From assembly GCF_025630775.1 (NCBI RefSeq), contig NZ_JAOSZE010000014.1, positions 144,095 to 208,094 on the forward strand: DNA of 64,000 nucleotides, read 5' to 3'. The stretch comes from Actinoplanes sp. KI2. Lineage in GTDB: Bacteria; Actinomycetota; Actinomycetes; Mycobacteriales; Micromonosporaceae. This document shows, one piece after another, positions 19,625-28,641 of the stretch; within the stretch, counting starts at the first letter, position 1; the number at the start of each line of letters is the position of its first letter. The position numbers were made by a program, and so were the translations under genes. A model generated the notes under the pieces. That model did not search any database. It was not told where the DNA came from and saw only the letters and a list, made by a program, of their open reading frames with translations.

Positions 19625-20936
19625 GGATCGACGCCGCCTTCGGCTCGGCCTCGGCGGCGGCCGGGAAGAACGCGGGCAGGAACCGCCGGTTGGTCTCCAG
19701 GAGGTCGTCCAGTAACGATTCGACGAGATGCCATTCCCGCACAAGTGGGTTGGCCAGCAGCGCGCGGGCCGCCACCGTACGGTCGCCGGTCGTGGCCGCC
19801 TGCACGGCAAGGATCTCGTACGCGGTCACGGCCTGCACGAGCCCGAGCATCTCCGGGGCCAGATCCGGAACCGGTAGCGGATGTGCCCCGCCGGTGTCGA
19901 CGATCGCGCCGACTTCGACCACGGCGTCGCCGGGCAGGCCCGCGACCGTGCCGTCGTTGCGGACGTTGACGTAGTGGTGGGCACCGTCGCCGGTGAGCAG
20001 GCTGGTAACCAGGGCCGCCGCAGCCTCGCTGTAGTAGGCGCCGCCCCGGCTCTCGAGCAGCTCGGGTTTGTGGTCCAGCGTCGGGTCGGCATACATCGCC
20101 AGCAACTCGGCCTCGATCGCCTGCACGGCGCTCGCGCGGTGCTCGCCCGCCTGCTGGGCCGCGAGCTCCCGGGAGGTTCCCCAGAAATAGTGCAGGTAAT
20201 AGGAGGGGATCGCGCGCAGCGTGCGCAACAACGACGGGGCGCCCGTGCGGCCGGCGACCTCGTCCAGCAGCGGGCCGTCGAGGATCTCCGGCAGCCGTTC
20301 GTCGCCGTCGACGGTCACCGACCGGATCCACGAGAGGTGGTTCAGGCCGGCGTGGCCCAGGCGGACCCGGCCGGGTTCGACACCGAAGGCCTGGGCGAAG
20401 CGGCGCTGGAAGCCGATCCCGACGTTGCACAGTCCGAGTGCGCGGTGGCCGGCGTGCTGGAGCGCCCGGGTCACGATACCGACCGGATTGGTGAAGTCGA
20501 TGATCCAGGCCGCGGGACCGGCGAGGGCGCGCACCCGGTCGGCGATGTCGAGGACCACCGGCACCGTCCGCAGCGCCTTGGCGAATCCACCGGCGCCGGT
20601 CGTCTCCTGGCCGACCAGGCCGTACCGGTTGGGTGTGGTCTCGTCGGTCATGCGGGCGGCCTGGCCGCCCACCCGGAGTTGGATCAGGACCGCGGCGGCG
20701 TCGCGGACGGCGTCGTCGAGATCGGTGGTGCACACGAGACGTCCCGGAAAGCCGGTGCGATCGAGGATGCGCTGAGCCAAGCCACCGACGACGGCGAGGC
20801 GCTCGGCGTCGATGTCGTTCAGTACGAGCTCGTCGATCGCCAGCGTCCCGGCCCGGGCCCGGGCGGCGAAGCCCTCGATGAGTTCGGGGGTGTAGGTGCT
20901 GCCGCCGCCGACGACGGTGATCTTCACAGGGTTCAT
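19617..20936 (-). CDS. GH4 family 6-phospho-beta-glycosidase
   Basis: 439 residues. GH4 enzymes hydrolyse through NAD+-dependent oxidation and need a divalent metal. Seen here: the NAD-binding VVGGGSTYTPEL, the DFTNPVGIVT loop, and the metal ligands expected from GLCNVGIGF (Cys) and AGLNHLSW (His). Characterised relatives act on 6-phosphorylated disaccharides such as chitobiose-6-P or cellobiose-6-P. ATG at 20936 overlaps the permease stop (ATGA). The lack of any PTS gene nearby makes the adjacent kinase the likely source of the phosphate. Confidence 0.9.
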   Translation of the reverse strand: MNPVKITVVGGGSTYTPELIEGFAARARAGTLAIDELVLNDIDAERLAVVGGLAQRILDRTGFPGRLVCTTDLDDAVRDAAAVLIQLRVGGQAARMTDETTPNRYGLVGQETTGAGGFAKALRTVPVVLDIADRVRALAGPAAWIIDFTNPVGIVTRALQHAGHRALGLCNVGIGFQRRFAQAFGVEPGRVRLGHAGLNHLSWIRSVTVDGDERLPEILDGPLLDEVAGRTGAPSLLRTLRAIPSYYLHYFWGTSRELAAQQAGEHRASAVQAIEAELLAMYADPTLDHKPELLESRGGAYYSEAAAALVTSLLTGDGAHHYVNVRNDGTVAGLPGDAVVEVGAIVDTGGAHPLPVPDLAPEMLGLVQAVTAYEILAVQAATTGDRTVAARALLANPLVREWHLVESLLDDLLETNRRFLPAFFPAAAEAEPKAASIRG

Positions 20937-21814
20937 CCTTTGACTCCGGTGGTGGTGATGCCCTCGACGAAGACGCGCTGGGCGAGGAAGAAGATCACCA
21001 GTACGGGCGCGAGGAACATGAGTGAGGCGGCCATCTGGAGCTGGTACGCGCCTTGATGGCCGGACTTGGCCAGTTGCGACAGCGCCACCGCCAGGGTCTG
21101 CCCGGTGGTGCTGTTGCCGGTGTAGAGCAGCGGGTTGTAGAAGTCGTTCCAGGCGTACAGGAACGCGAAGAGGCCGACCGCGGCGATGGCCGGCTTCGCC
21201 ACCGGCACGACGACCCGGGTCAGGATGCGGAACTCGTTCGCGCCGTCCACCCGCGCGGCTTCGATCATCTCGGCCGGCAGCGTCATGAAGAACTGGCGCA
21301 GCAGGAAGATGCTGAACGCGTCGCCGAAGAACGACGGGACGATCAGCGGCTTGAGGCTGCCGATCCAGTGCAGGTTCGCGTAGAGCACGTACAGCGGCAA
21401 GCTGGTGACCTGGGCCGGGATCATCATCGTGGACAGCACGAGCAGGAACACCACCTCGCGGCCGCGCCAGCGCAGCCGACTGAGCGCGTACGCCACCGGC
21501 ACCGACGAGAGCACCGTCCCGAGCGCCGACAGCACCGCGTACAGGACGGTGTTGTAAAGGTCGTGCAGGAACGGCATCGCGTCGAACACGGCGCGGAAGT
21601 TGTTCCATCGCCAGGGGTGCGGCAGGACCGATCCGGTGCCGGCCTGTCGCTGCGTCATGAACGCCGTCAGTACGCTGATGATCAGTGGTGCCGCGAACGC
21701 CACGCACAGCGCGATCGCCGGGGCATGCTCGGCGACCAGGTGCAGCGTACGGCGTCCGGTGCGAGGCCGCACCGCGGCCGCCCCGAGCGCCGTGCGGGTG
21801 GTGAGCGCGGTCAT
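20933..21814 (-). CDS. ABC sugar permease, MalG-like
   Basis: 293 residues, inner-membrane subunit of a carbohydrate ABC importer. It has six predicted hydrophobic segments and the cytoplasmic EAA loop in MIEAARVDGANEFRILTRVVVP that contacts the ATPase. Starts at ATG 21814 and overlaps the preceding permease (ATGA). No ATP-binding subunit is encoded here; in many actinobacteria a shared MsiK-type ATPase elsewhere energises such importers, which is the likely case. Confidence 0.94.
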   Translation of the reverse strand: MTALTTRTALGAAAVRPRTGRRTLHLVAEHAPAIALCVAFAAPLIISVLTAFMTQRQAGTGSVLPHPWRWNNFRAVFDAMPFLHDLYNTVLYAVLSALGTVLSSVPVAYALSRLRWRGREVVFLLVLSTMMIPAQVTSLPLYVLYANLHWIGSLKPLIVPSFFGDAFSIFLLRQFFMTLPAEMIEAARVDGANEFRILTRVVVPVAKPAIAAVGLFAFLYAWNDFYNPLLYTGNSTTGQTLAVALSQLAKSGHQGAYQLQMAASLMFLAPVLVIFFLAQRVFVEGITTTGVKG

Positions 21815-22776
21815 CGGCCACCTCCGTCGTAGGACACCCAGCGGCGCGAGACCCGGATGAAGACGACGGTCGCGACGAGGATGACGGCGAAGAGCATCCA
21901 CGCGAGTGCCGAGGCGTATCCGGTCTTGAAGTAGGAGAAACCCTGCTCGTAGATCTCGGTGGAGTAGAAGAGCAGGGACTGGTGCGGGTAGCCGACGACC
22001 TGGTTGCTCGAGGTCGCGCCGTTGGAGGTGGCCCCGGAGACGACGAACGCCTCGGTGAAGTACTGGAACGTATAGATCATCCCGGTGATCAGCGAGAAGT
22101 AGATCACCGGCGAGATGCCCGGCAGCGTGACGTGCCAGAACCGGCGCCAGCCGCCGGCCCCGTCGATTTCGGCCGCCTCGTAGAGCTGGACCGGCACATC
22201 GAGCATGGCGGCACCGACAATGACGATGACGTCGCCGGCCACCCACAGCGCCATCAGCACCAGGCTCGGTTTCGTCCACGCCGGGTCGCCGAGCCAGCTC
22301 GGGCCGTTGACGCCGAACCGGGACAGCACGGTGTTGAGCGGCCCGGCGGGGTTGAGTACGACGATGAAGGACAGCGCCACGCCGACGACCGGCACCATCG
22401 ACGGCAGATAGGCGATCGTGCGGTAGACGCGGGCACCGCGCTTGACCCGATTGATCGCCCAGGCCACGAAGACGGCCCAGAGCGTTCGCAGCGGCACCAT
22501 GATCAGCACCATCCACAGCGTGTTACGCACCCCGACCCAGAAGTCATCGGCGTGCACGAGCGCCTGCACGTAGTTGGCGAATCCGACGAACTTCGGCGCC
22601 AGCAGCGAACCCGCCTGATAGTCGGTCAACGAGTAGTACAGCGCCGCGCCGACCGGATAGCCCAGGAACAGCACCACGCCGACGATGAACGGCGAGCAGA
22701 ACAGGATGACGGTGGTCCACTTGGTCCGGGATGCCGAGCGCCGCCGCGACGAACGTCTTGTTGCCGCCGCGGTCAT
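21811..22776 (-). CDS. ABC sugar permease, MalF-like
   Basis: 321 residues from the ATG at 22776, which overlaps the lipoprotein stop as TGATG. A basic N-terminal segment (TRRSSRRRSASRTKW) is followed by about six membrane segments and the EAA loop in LYEAAEIDGAGGWRRFWHVTLP. It pairs with the MalG-like permease to form the channel for the sugar delivered by the lipoprotein. Confidence 0.94.
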   Translation of the reverse strand: MTAAATRRSSRRRSASRTKWTTVILFCSPFIVGVVLFLGYPVGAALYYSLTDYQAGSLLAPKFVGFANYVQALVHADDFWVGVRNTLWMVLIMVPLRTLWAVFVAWAINRVKRGARVYRTIAYLPSMVPVVGVALSFIVVLNPAGPLNTVLSRFGVNGPSWLGDPAWTKPSLVLMALWVAGDVIVIVGAAMLDVPVQLYEAAEIDGAGGWRRFWHVTLPGISPVIYFSLITGMIYTFQYFTEAFVVSGATSNGATSSNQVVGYPHQSLLFYSTEIYEQGFSYFKTGYASALAWMLFAVILVATVVFIRVSRRWVSYDGGGR

Positions 22777-24140
22777 CAGTTCTTGGCCGCGGCGTTGAGC
22801 TGGTCGACCTTCGCGGCCGTCTCCGCGAGCAGGCCGGTGGGGTCCGGCGTGCCGGAGGACTGGTCGAACGACTGGATGGCCGAACCCCACACCGTGCCGA
22901 TCTCGGCCCCGGCCGGAGTCAGCGGCGTGTACCCGGAGCCGGGATCCTTGTTGATGGCGACCATCGTCGCCCAGTGCGGGTCACTGGCGTTCTTCCAGGC
23001 GGCAAGCGAGGCGAAGGTCGACGGCACGTTGGACATGGCCGTGGCGAGGTCGGTCAGGAACTGCGTGTCGGTCGCCATGTTGGCGATGGCGAACGCGGCC
23101 TCCTGCTGGTGAGCGGCCTTCGTCGGCAGATACATCACCGTGCCGGCGGTCTCGCCCGCACCCGGCGAGGCGCCGCTTCCGGCCAGCTTGGGCACCGGGA
23201 CGATGCCGTAGTCGAGCTTGGGGGCGTTGTCCGCGAGCTCGCCGATGTGCCACTCGCCGTCGACCTCCATCGCCACCTTCCCCGAGGTGAACGGGTTCGA
23301 CGCGTCGTCGGAGTGCGGCTGGTACTGGGCGATGAACCGCTTGACCTGGTCCTGGCCGTAGAACGCGTTCAGGCGTTGAGCCCAGGTCAGCAGCTTGGCC
23401 CAGTTGGGGTCGGAGGCCAGAGTCGACTTGCCGTTGCTGTCGTAGAAGGACGAGCCGGTGAGTGCGCCCTCGTACAGGGTGTTGTTGAGGTTGTAGGCCT
23501 CGGCGGGAACGAATCCCCACTGCTTGATGCTGCCGTCGGGGTTCTTGATCGTCAGCTTCTCGGCGTCGGCCCGCAACTCGTCGAGCGTCCTCGGCGGGGC
23601 GGTGATGCCCGCCGCCCGGAACATCGCCTTGTTGTAATAGAGGCCGAACGCGTCGGTCAGCAGCGGCAACGCGCACTGCTCACCCTGGTACTGCATGTAT
23701 TTGTAGTTGCCGGCCGGGAACGTCTTGGCCGTGTCGATGCCGGCCGCAGCCAGGTACGGGTTCAGGTCGGCGACGGTCTTGTTGTGGCAGAACTTGGCGA
23801 CGCTGTCCGGAGAGCTCGAGATGAACACGTCCGGGGACTCTCCGGCGGCGACGGCCTTGGTGAAGTCGGCGTCGTCCTTGTTCTGCACGAGTTTGACGGT
23901 CAGCCACGAGTAGCGCGCGTGCAGCCGGTCGGCGGCTGCCTGGAAGGCCTTGACCTCGTTCGGCAGATGCGTGAACGACCAGACGGTCACGGTGGTCGCG
24001 GCGTGGTTGTCGCCGGGCTTGATGGCCACGGACGGGGCCGAGGCGGTCGAGGAACCACCGGTGCTGGTGCAGGCGGCGGTGAGTATGACGGCGGCGGCCA
24101 AGGCAACCGGAGTCACCGCAGGACGACGGGGGAACGACAT
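22776..24140 (-). CDS. Sugar-binding lipoprotein of ABC importer
   Basis: 454 residues from the ATG at 24140, with GGAGAAGGA upstream. The signal peptide ends in a lipobox (ILTAAC), so the mature protein is anchored by its Cys at about residue 24 on the outer face of the membrane. Family-1 extracellular binding-protein features follow: TVTVWSFTHLPNEVKAFQ, the middle LTDAFGLYYNKAMFR, and GKVAMEVDGEWHI. It is the first gene of the five-gene operon. Ligand is probably chitobiose or a related beta-disaccharide, inferred from the GH18, GH4 and kinase neighbours. Confidence 0.92.
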   Translation of the reverse strand: MSFPRRPAVTPVALAAAVILTAACTSTGGSSTASAPSVAIKPGDNHAATTVTVWSFTHLPNEVKAFQAAADRLHARYSWLTVKLVQNKDDADFTKAVAAGESPDVFISSSPDSVAKFCHNKTVADLNPYLAAAGIDTAKTFPAGNYKYMQYQGEQCALPLLTDAFGLYYNKAMFRAAGITAPPRTLDELRADAEKLTIKNPDGSIKQWGFVPAEAYNLNNTLYEGALTGSSFYDSNGKSTLASDPNWAKLLTWAQRLNAFYGQDQVKRFIAQYQPHSDDASNPFTSGKVAMEVDGEWHIGELADNAPKLDYGIVPVPKLAGSGASPGAGETAGTVMYLPTKAAHQQEAAFAIANMATDTQFLTDLATAMSNVPSTFASLAAWKNASDPHWATMVAINKDPGSGYTPLTPAGAEIGTVWGSAIQSFDQSSGTPDPTGLLAETAAKVDQLNAAAKN

Positions 24141-24226
24141 TATGAATCCTTCTCCAATACACCGGCTCGGGACATATCGCAGGCGGGCGTCCGGGCGCCT
24201 GTGTCGTACGCCTCGCCGGCGATGGA

Positions 24227-24247
24227 TGGAAGGAAGCCTTCCTTCCA
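24227..24247. promoter_or_regulatory. 21-bp palindromic operator, copy 2
   Basis: Exact reverse complement of the palindrome at 17401-17421. It lies about 90 bases upstream of the lipoprotein ATG and about 140 upstream of the ROK regulator start, so it could also serve autoregulation. Confidence 0.78.
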
Positions 24248-24263
24248 AATTTGACCGTGTCAA
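24235..24263 (-). promoter_or_regulatory. Promoter of importer operon
   Basis: On the minus strand, TTGACA at 24263-24258, a 17-base spacer, and AAGGCT at 24240-24235 inside the palindrome. Same hexamers and spacing as the GH18 promoter. Predicted leader is close to 90 bases. Confidence 0.7.
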
Positions 24264-24383
24264 GGCCGTGCCGGGCCAGACTCGGGCCGCGGGCAGCACG
24301 TATAGCCTTGGAGTCGCCTAGCCTGGGAATCGCCGCCGGCGCTGGACGCGGGCAGGCTCAGCGACTCGAAGGGAAAACAACGG

Positions 24384-25598
24384 GTGGAGCGGCCGGTGAC
24401 CATGCGGGGCACGCCTCAAGCGATGCGAGCGATCAACGACGGATCGGCGCTGCGTCTGCTGCTCGAGCACGGCCGGCTGTCCCGGACCGAGCTCGGCGCG
24501 CTGACCGGGCTGTCCAAGCCGACCGCCTCGCAGACGCTCACCCGCTTGGAGCGAGCCGGGCTGGTCCTGTCCGTCGGAGTGTCGAACCTCGGAACGCCGG
24601 GCCGCGGGGCCGAGCTCTACGAGATCAATCCGTGCGCCGGTTACGCCGTCGGGTTCGACGTCGAAACCGGCGTCATCCGGGCGGCGGCGGCCGACCTGTC
24701 CGGCCGGATGATGGCCCAGGTGCGGGTCGCCGCCAAGCCGGGCGAGCGGGACGCGGTCGCGCACGTCACCCGGGCGTACGAAGAGCTGCTCGCCGCGTCC
24801 GGGCTCACGCGGGAGCAGGTCGGCTCGGTGGTGGTCGGTGTGCAGGCCGGCTACGACTCGGGAGCGGGGGCGCTCCGGCACGCGAAACACCTGCCCGGCT
24901 GGCAGGGTGGCGACATCCGCGACCGGCTCGGCGCGGCCCTGGGCACCCGCGTCGAGATCGAGAACGATGTCAACCTGGTCGCCCTTGCTGAACACGCCGA
25001 TGGTGCCGCCGTGGGCACCATGACGTCGGTGCTGCTGTGGTCGGGCCGCGGCATCGGTGCCGCCGTCATTATCGACGGCCGCCTGCACCGCGGCGCCACC
25101 GGCAGCGCGGGCGAGGTCGGCTACATACCGGTCCCGGATCAGCCGCTGCGCACGCCGTCGGGCCGCCGTGACACCGGCGGCTTCGACCGCTCCTGCAACG
25201 CGAGCGCGATCCGCGACCTCGGCCGCTCCTTCGGTCTGCGTGGCACCGACGCCGTCCGGATGGTGCAATCGGCCCTCGCCGGCGGAAGCGCAGCCGAGGA
25301 GTTCCTGGACGCGCTGGCCGCACGCTATGCCACCGGCCTCATCGCCATCGTGGCCGTCATCGATCCGGAAGTCGTCATCCTCGCCGGACCCATCCTGCAG
25401 GCCGGTGGCGAGCCCTTGCGAGCCCGGGTCGCCCACCAGGTCGCCGAGGCAGGCACCCGGCCGGTGCCGACCAAGCTCGGCCTCATCGTGGACGAGCCGG
25501 TGCTGACCGGCTCCTGCCGAGTGGCGCTGTCCGCCCTCCGCGACGCCATCTTCGCCAACCCGGTTGCCGCGGCCATCCCCTCGCCGCCGAGCAGATGA
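24384..25598 (+). CDS. ROK-family transcriptional regulator
   Basis: 404 residues from a GTG with GAAGGGA about ten bases upstream; an ATG at 24402 is an alternative. A winged helix-turn-helix at about 20-70 (LSRTELGALTGLSKPTASQTL) precedes a ROK sugar-kinase-like domain with IENDVNLVALAEH, SGRGIGAAVIIDG and GSAGEVGYIPV. The CxCGxxGC zinc motif common in ROK proteins is absent from the stretch where it should lie (about residues 252-270). Placement next to the importer operon, and two identical operators in the locus, make it the probable repressor, relieved by a sugar. Confidence 0.9.
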   Translation: MERPVTMRGTPQAMRAINDGSALRLLLEHGRLSRTELGALTGLSKPTASQTLTRLERAGLVLSVGVSNLGTPGRGAELYEINPCAGYAVGFDVETGVIRAAAADLSGRMMAQVRVAAKPGERDAVAHVTRAYEELLAASGLTREQVGSVVVGVQAGYDSGAGALRHAKHLPGWQGGDIRDRLGAALGTRVEIENDVNLVALAEHADGAAVGTMTSVLLWSGRGIGAAVIIDGRLHRGATGSAGEVGYIPVPDQPLRTPSGRRDTGGFDRSCNASAIRDLGRSFGLRGTDAVRMVQSALAGGSAAEEFLDALAARYATGLIAIVAVIDPEVVILAGPILQAGGEPLRARVAHQVAEAGTRPVPTKLGLIVDEPVLTGSCRVALSALRDAIFANPVAAAIPSPPSR

Positions 25599-25795
25599 AC
25601 GGGCCGGGACAGGGCCGAGCCACCCCCGTCGTACATGGCTCGACCCGGCCGCGGAGTCCTGCCTCGCCTTCCGGCGGTCAGTCGATGCTTCCGGCCACAA
25701 GCATGGCTGCTTACGGCTAATAAAATGCTGTCGCCTCGGCTCGGCGGACGTGATGGTGGGCCGTGGTGGGGTGCAAGGTTCGAGGACGGGAGACC

Positions 25796-28576
25796 ATGGT
25801 GGAGGTCCGCCTGCTGGGTCCGGTGGAGATCTGGGCGGACGGCCGGCCGGTCGAGATCGGTCCACCGCAGCGACGGCACACGCTGGCGGCCCTGGCGGTC
25901 GATGCCGGTCGCCCGGTCACGATCGACGCTCTTGCCGCGCGGGTGTGGGACGAGCCGCCACCGGCGGCGGCCCGGGTTCTGCAGGTGCACATCACCCACC
26001 TGCGGCGGCTGCTGGCCGAGGCCGTGGGCACGCCACCGACCCGCCTGCTGCGCCGCTCCAGCGGCTACGTCCTCGACATCGCGCCCGAAGGGGTCGACGC
26101 CAACCGGTTCGCCGACCACGTCCGGCGTGCCCGCGGCGCCGACCCGTCCACCGCGCTGACGCTGCTGCGCACGGCCCGCGGGTGGTGGCGGGCCGAGCCG
26201 CTCGACGGGCTGAAGGGCAGCTGGGTGGACCGCTGCCGGCACGCGTACGGGGCGTTGTATCTCGACGCCACGGTGGCGTGGGGGCTCGCCGAGCTGCAAG
26301 CCGGCAACCCGCTCGCGGTGCTCGGGCCACTGGTCGAGCTCGCCGGTGATCACCCGCTGACGGAGCCGCTGGCCGACGTGGTGATCCGCGCCTATGCCGC
26401 CGCCGGCCGGCCCGCCGAGGCGCTGGCGTATTACGCCGAGTTCCGCCGCCGGCTCGCGGACGAGCTGGGCGCCGATCCCAGCGCCGCCCTGCAGGCACTG
26501 CACCAGGCCATGCTGCGCGGGGAACCGGTCGCGCCGCGGGAGACCGCCGAGGTGGCGGCCGGAGTGCCGGTCACCGTTGTGGTGCCGGCCCAACTCCCGG
26601 CGGATGTTCCCGGTTTCGCCGGCCGTGCCGCGGCCCTGCGCACCCTGGACAACCTGCTCGCGGAGACGGCGATGGCCGTCGCGGTGGTGTCCGGCACCGC
26701 CGGGGTGGGCAAGACCGCCCTTGCCGTGCACTGGTCCCACACGGTGCGGTCCCGCTTCCCGGATGGCCAGATCTTCGTGAGCCTGCGCGGCTTCGACCCG
26801 ACCGGACAGGTCGTCTCACCGCAAGAGGCGCTCCGCAGCCTGCTCGATGCGCTGGGCGTCGCGCCCGAACGGGTGCCGGCCGGCCTCGACGCGCAGGCCG
26901 CCCTGTACCGCAGCGTGGTGGCCGGCCGGCGGATCCTCCTGGTGCTGGACAACGCCCGCGACGCCGAGCAGGTCCGGCCGTTGCTGCCGGGCACCGCCAC
27001 CGTTGTCGTCGTGATCACCAGCCGAGCTCAGCTCACCGGTCTGCTGACCGACGGCGCGTCCACCGTGCCGCTCGGCCTGCTGTCCTGGGTGGAGGCCGAG
27101 GAGCTGTTGACCAACCGGCTCGGTCCGGGGGTCGTCGCCCAGCGCCGCGCGCTCGATCAGGTCATCGCGGCCTGCGCCCGGCTGCCGCTGGCGTTGAGCA
27201 TCGCCGTGGCCCGGAGCCGGCAGACGAACTTTCCGCTGACCGCGCTCGCCGCCGAGCTCAGCCGGGCCAGTGACCGGCTGAACGCGCTGGAGGTCGGCGA
27301 CCCGGCCGGTGACCTGCGGGCGGTGCTCTCCTGGTCGTACGCCGCCCTGAGCGAGCCCGCCGCTCGACTGTTTCGGCTGCTCGGGCTCGCCGTCGGACCC
27401 AACTTCGACGTCCCCGCGTTGACCAGCCTGGCCGGGTTGCCGGAACAGGAACTGCGCACACCGCTGCGCGAGCTGACTCGTGCGAGCCTGGTGACCGAGT
27501 ACGACCTCGGCCGGTACAGCCAGCACGACCTGCTGCGCGAGTACGCCGCCGAACTCGCCCGCCGCGATGACGCGCAGGACATCCGCCGGTCGGCCACCAT
27601 CCGCCTGCTCGATCACTACACGCACACCGCGTACGCGGCGGATCGCCTGCTCAATCCGGCCCGCGAAGCTATCGTGCTGCCCCTCGGTGAACCGGCCGCC
27701 GGCGTGTGTCCGGAGCGGCTCAAGGATCACAGCGCCGCGATGACCTGGTACGGCGAGCACCGTCCCGTCCTGGTGGCCGCGCTGCGCGAGGCCGCCGCGG
27801 TGGGGCTCGACCGGCTCGCCTGGCAGCTCGCCTGGTCGCTGGACACCTATGCCGCCCGGAAGGGCAATCTGCACGATCAGGCCATGGCCTGGCAGACCGC
27901 CATCGAGTGCGCGGACCACCTCGGCGAGCTGCCGGCGCGGGCCTACGGCCACAGTGGCCTGGCTCGGGCCGACACCCGGCTGGGCCGCTACACCGAGGCC
28001 GATGACAACCTGAATCGCGCGCTGGAGCTCTTCACGACGATGGGCGACCGCATCGGGCAGGCACGCACCGAGAAGCACCTCGCGTACCTGTGGGGCCAGC
28101 GGAAGCAGCCCGCGACCGCCCTCGCGCACGCCCGGCAGGCTTTGGCGCTCTTCACCGGCACCGACGACCGGATCGGGCAGGCCGAGTGTCTCAATTCGGT
28201 CGGGTGGTACCACGCGTTGCTCGGCGAATTCGAGCACACGTTGTCGTACTGCCGGCAGGCGCTGGAGATTTTCGAGGCGGACGCCGACCTGTTCGGCGCC
28301 ACCGCCGCCTGGGACAGCCTGGGATACGCCCACCACCACCTCGGCCGCCACGCCGAGGCCATCGACTGCTATCAGCACGGCCTCACGTTGGCCCGGACCA
28401 TGGACCACGACCTGTTCGTCGCCGATCTGCTGGCGCACCTCGGCGACTCGTACTGCGCAGCCGGGCAGCCGGCCGAGGCGCGCATCGCGTGGACGGAGGC
28501 GGAACAATTGCTGACCGCGCTAGACCACCCGAGCGTCGCCGGCGTCCAGGAGTCGCTGCGCCGGCTCGACGACTGA
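25796..28576 (+). CDS. AfsR/SARP-type regulator with NB-ARC and TPR
   Basis: 926 residues from ATG with GGGAG upstream. Order: OmpR-like DNA-binding domain (about 1-95; VRLLGPVEIWADG at the start), bacterial transcriptional activation domain (about 96-240), NB-ARC ATPase with Walker A GTAGVGKTALAVHW near residue 299 and Walker B RILLVLDNARD, then helical repeats and a C-terminal TPR array (about 650-920). AfsR-like proteins activate secondary metabolism or development, often after Ser/Thr phosphorylation. No biosynthetic cluster follows it in the window, so its target is unknown. An A+T-rich stretch TAATAAAAT near 25720 may be part of its promoter. Confidence 0.92.
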   Translation: MVEVRLLGPVEIWADGRPVEIGPPQRRHTLAALAVDAGRPVTIDALAARVWDEPPPAAARVLQVHITHLRRLLAEAVGTPPTRLLRRSSGYVLDIAPEGVDANRFADHVRRARGADPSTALTLLRTARGWWRAEPLDGLKGSWVDRCRHAYGALYLDATVAWGLAELQAGNPLAVLGPLVELAGDHPLTEPLADVVIRAYAAAGRPAEALAYYAEFRRRLADELGADPSAALQALHQAMLRGEPVAPRETAEVAAGVPVTVVVPAQLPADVPGFAGRAAALRTLDNLLAETAMAVAVVSGTAGVGKTALAVHWSHTVRSRFPDGQIFVSLRGFDPTGQVVSPQEALRSLLDALGVAPERVPAGLDAQAALYRSVVAGRRILLVLDNARDAEQVRPLLPGTATVVVVITSRAQLTGLLTDGASTVPLGLLSWVEAEELLTNRLGPGVVAQRRALDQVIAACARLPLALSIAVARSRQTNFPLTALAAELSRASDRLNALEVGDPAGDLRAVLSWSYAALSEPAARLFRLLGLAVGPNFDVPALTSLAGLPEQELRTPLRELTRASLVTEYDLGRYSQHDLLREYAAELARRDDAQDIRRSATIRLLDHYTHTAYAADRLLNPAREAIVLPLGEPAAGVCPERLKDHSAAMTWYGEHRPVLVAALREAAAVGLDRLAWQLAWSLDTYAARKGNLHDQAMAWQTAIECADHLGELPARAYGHSGLARADTRLGRYTEADDNLNRALELFTTMGDRIGQARTEKHLAYLWGQRKQPATALAHARQALALFTGTDDRIGQAECLNSVGWYHALLGEFEHTLSYCRQALEIFEADADLFGATAAWDSLGYAHHHLGRHAEAIDCYQHGLTLARTMDHDLFVADLLAHLGDSYCAAGQPAEARIAWTEAEQLLTALDHPSVAGVQESLRRLDD

Positions 28577-28641
28577 GCCGATCCACGATTCCAGCCACAA
28601 ATGCGGAGCGCAGCCTGTTGCGGTGCCGTTAGGGTGCTCGA

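Noticed and set aside
20933..24140. Missing ABC ATPase as evidence of a broken transporter
   Set aside because: Actinobacterial sugar importers of this type commonly share one MsiK-like ATPase encoded elsewhere, so absence here is normal.
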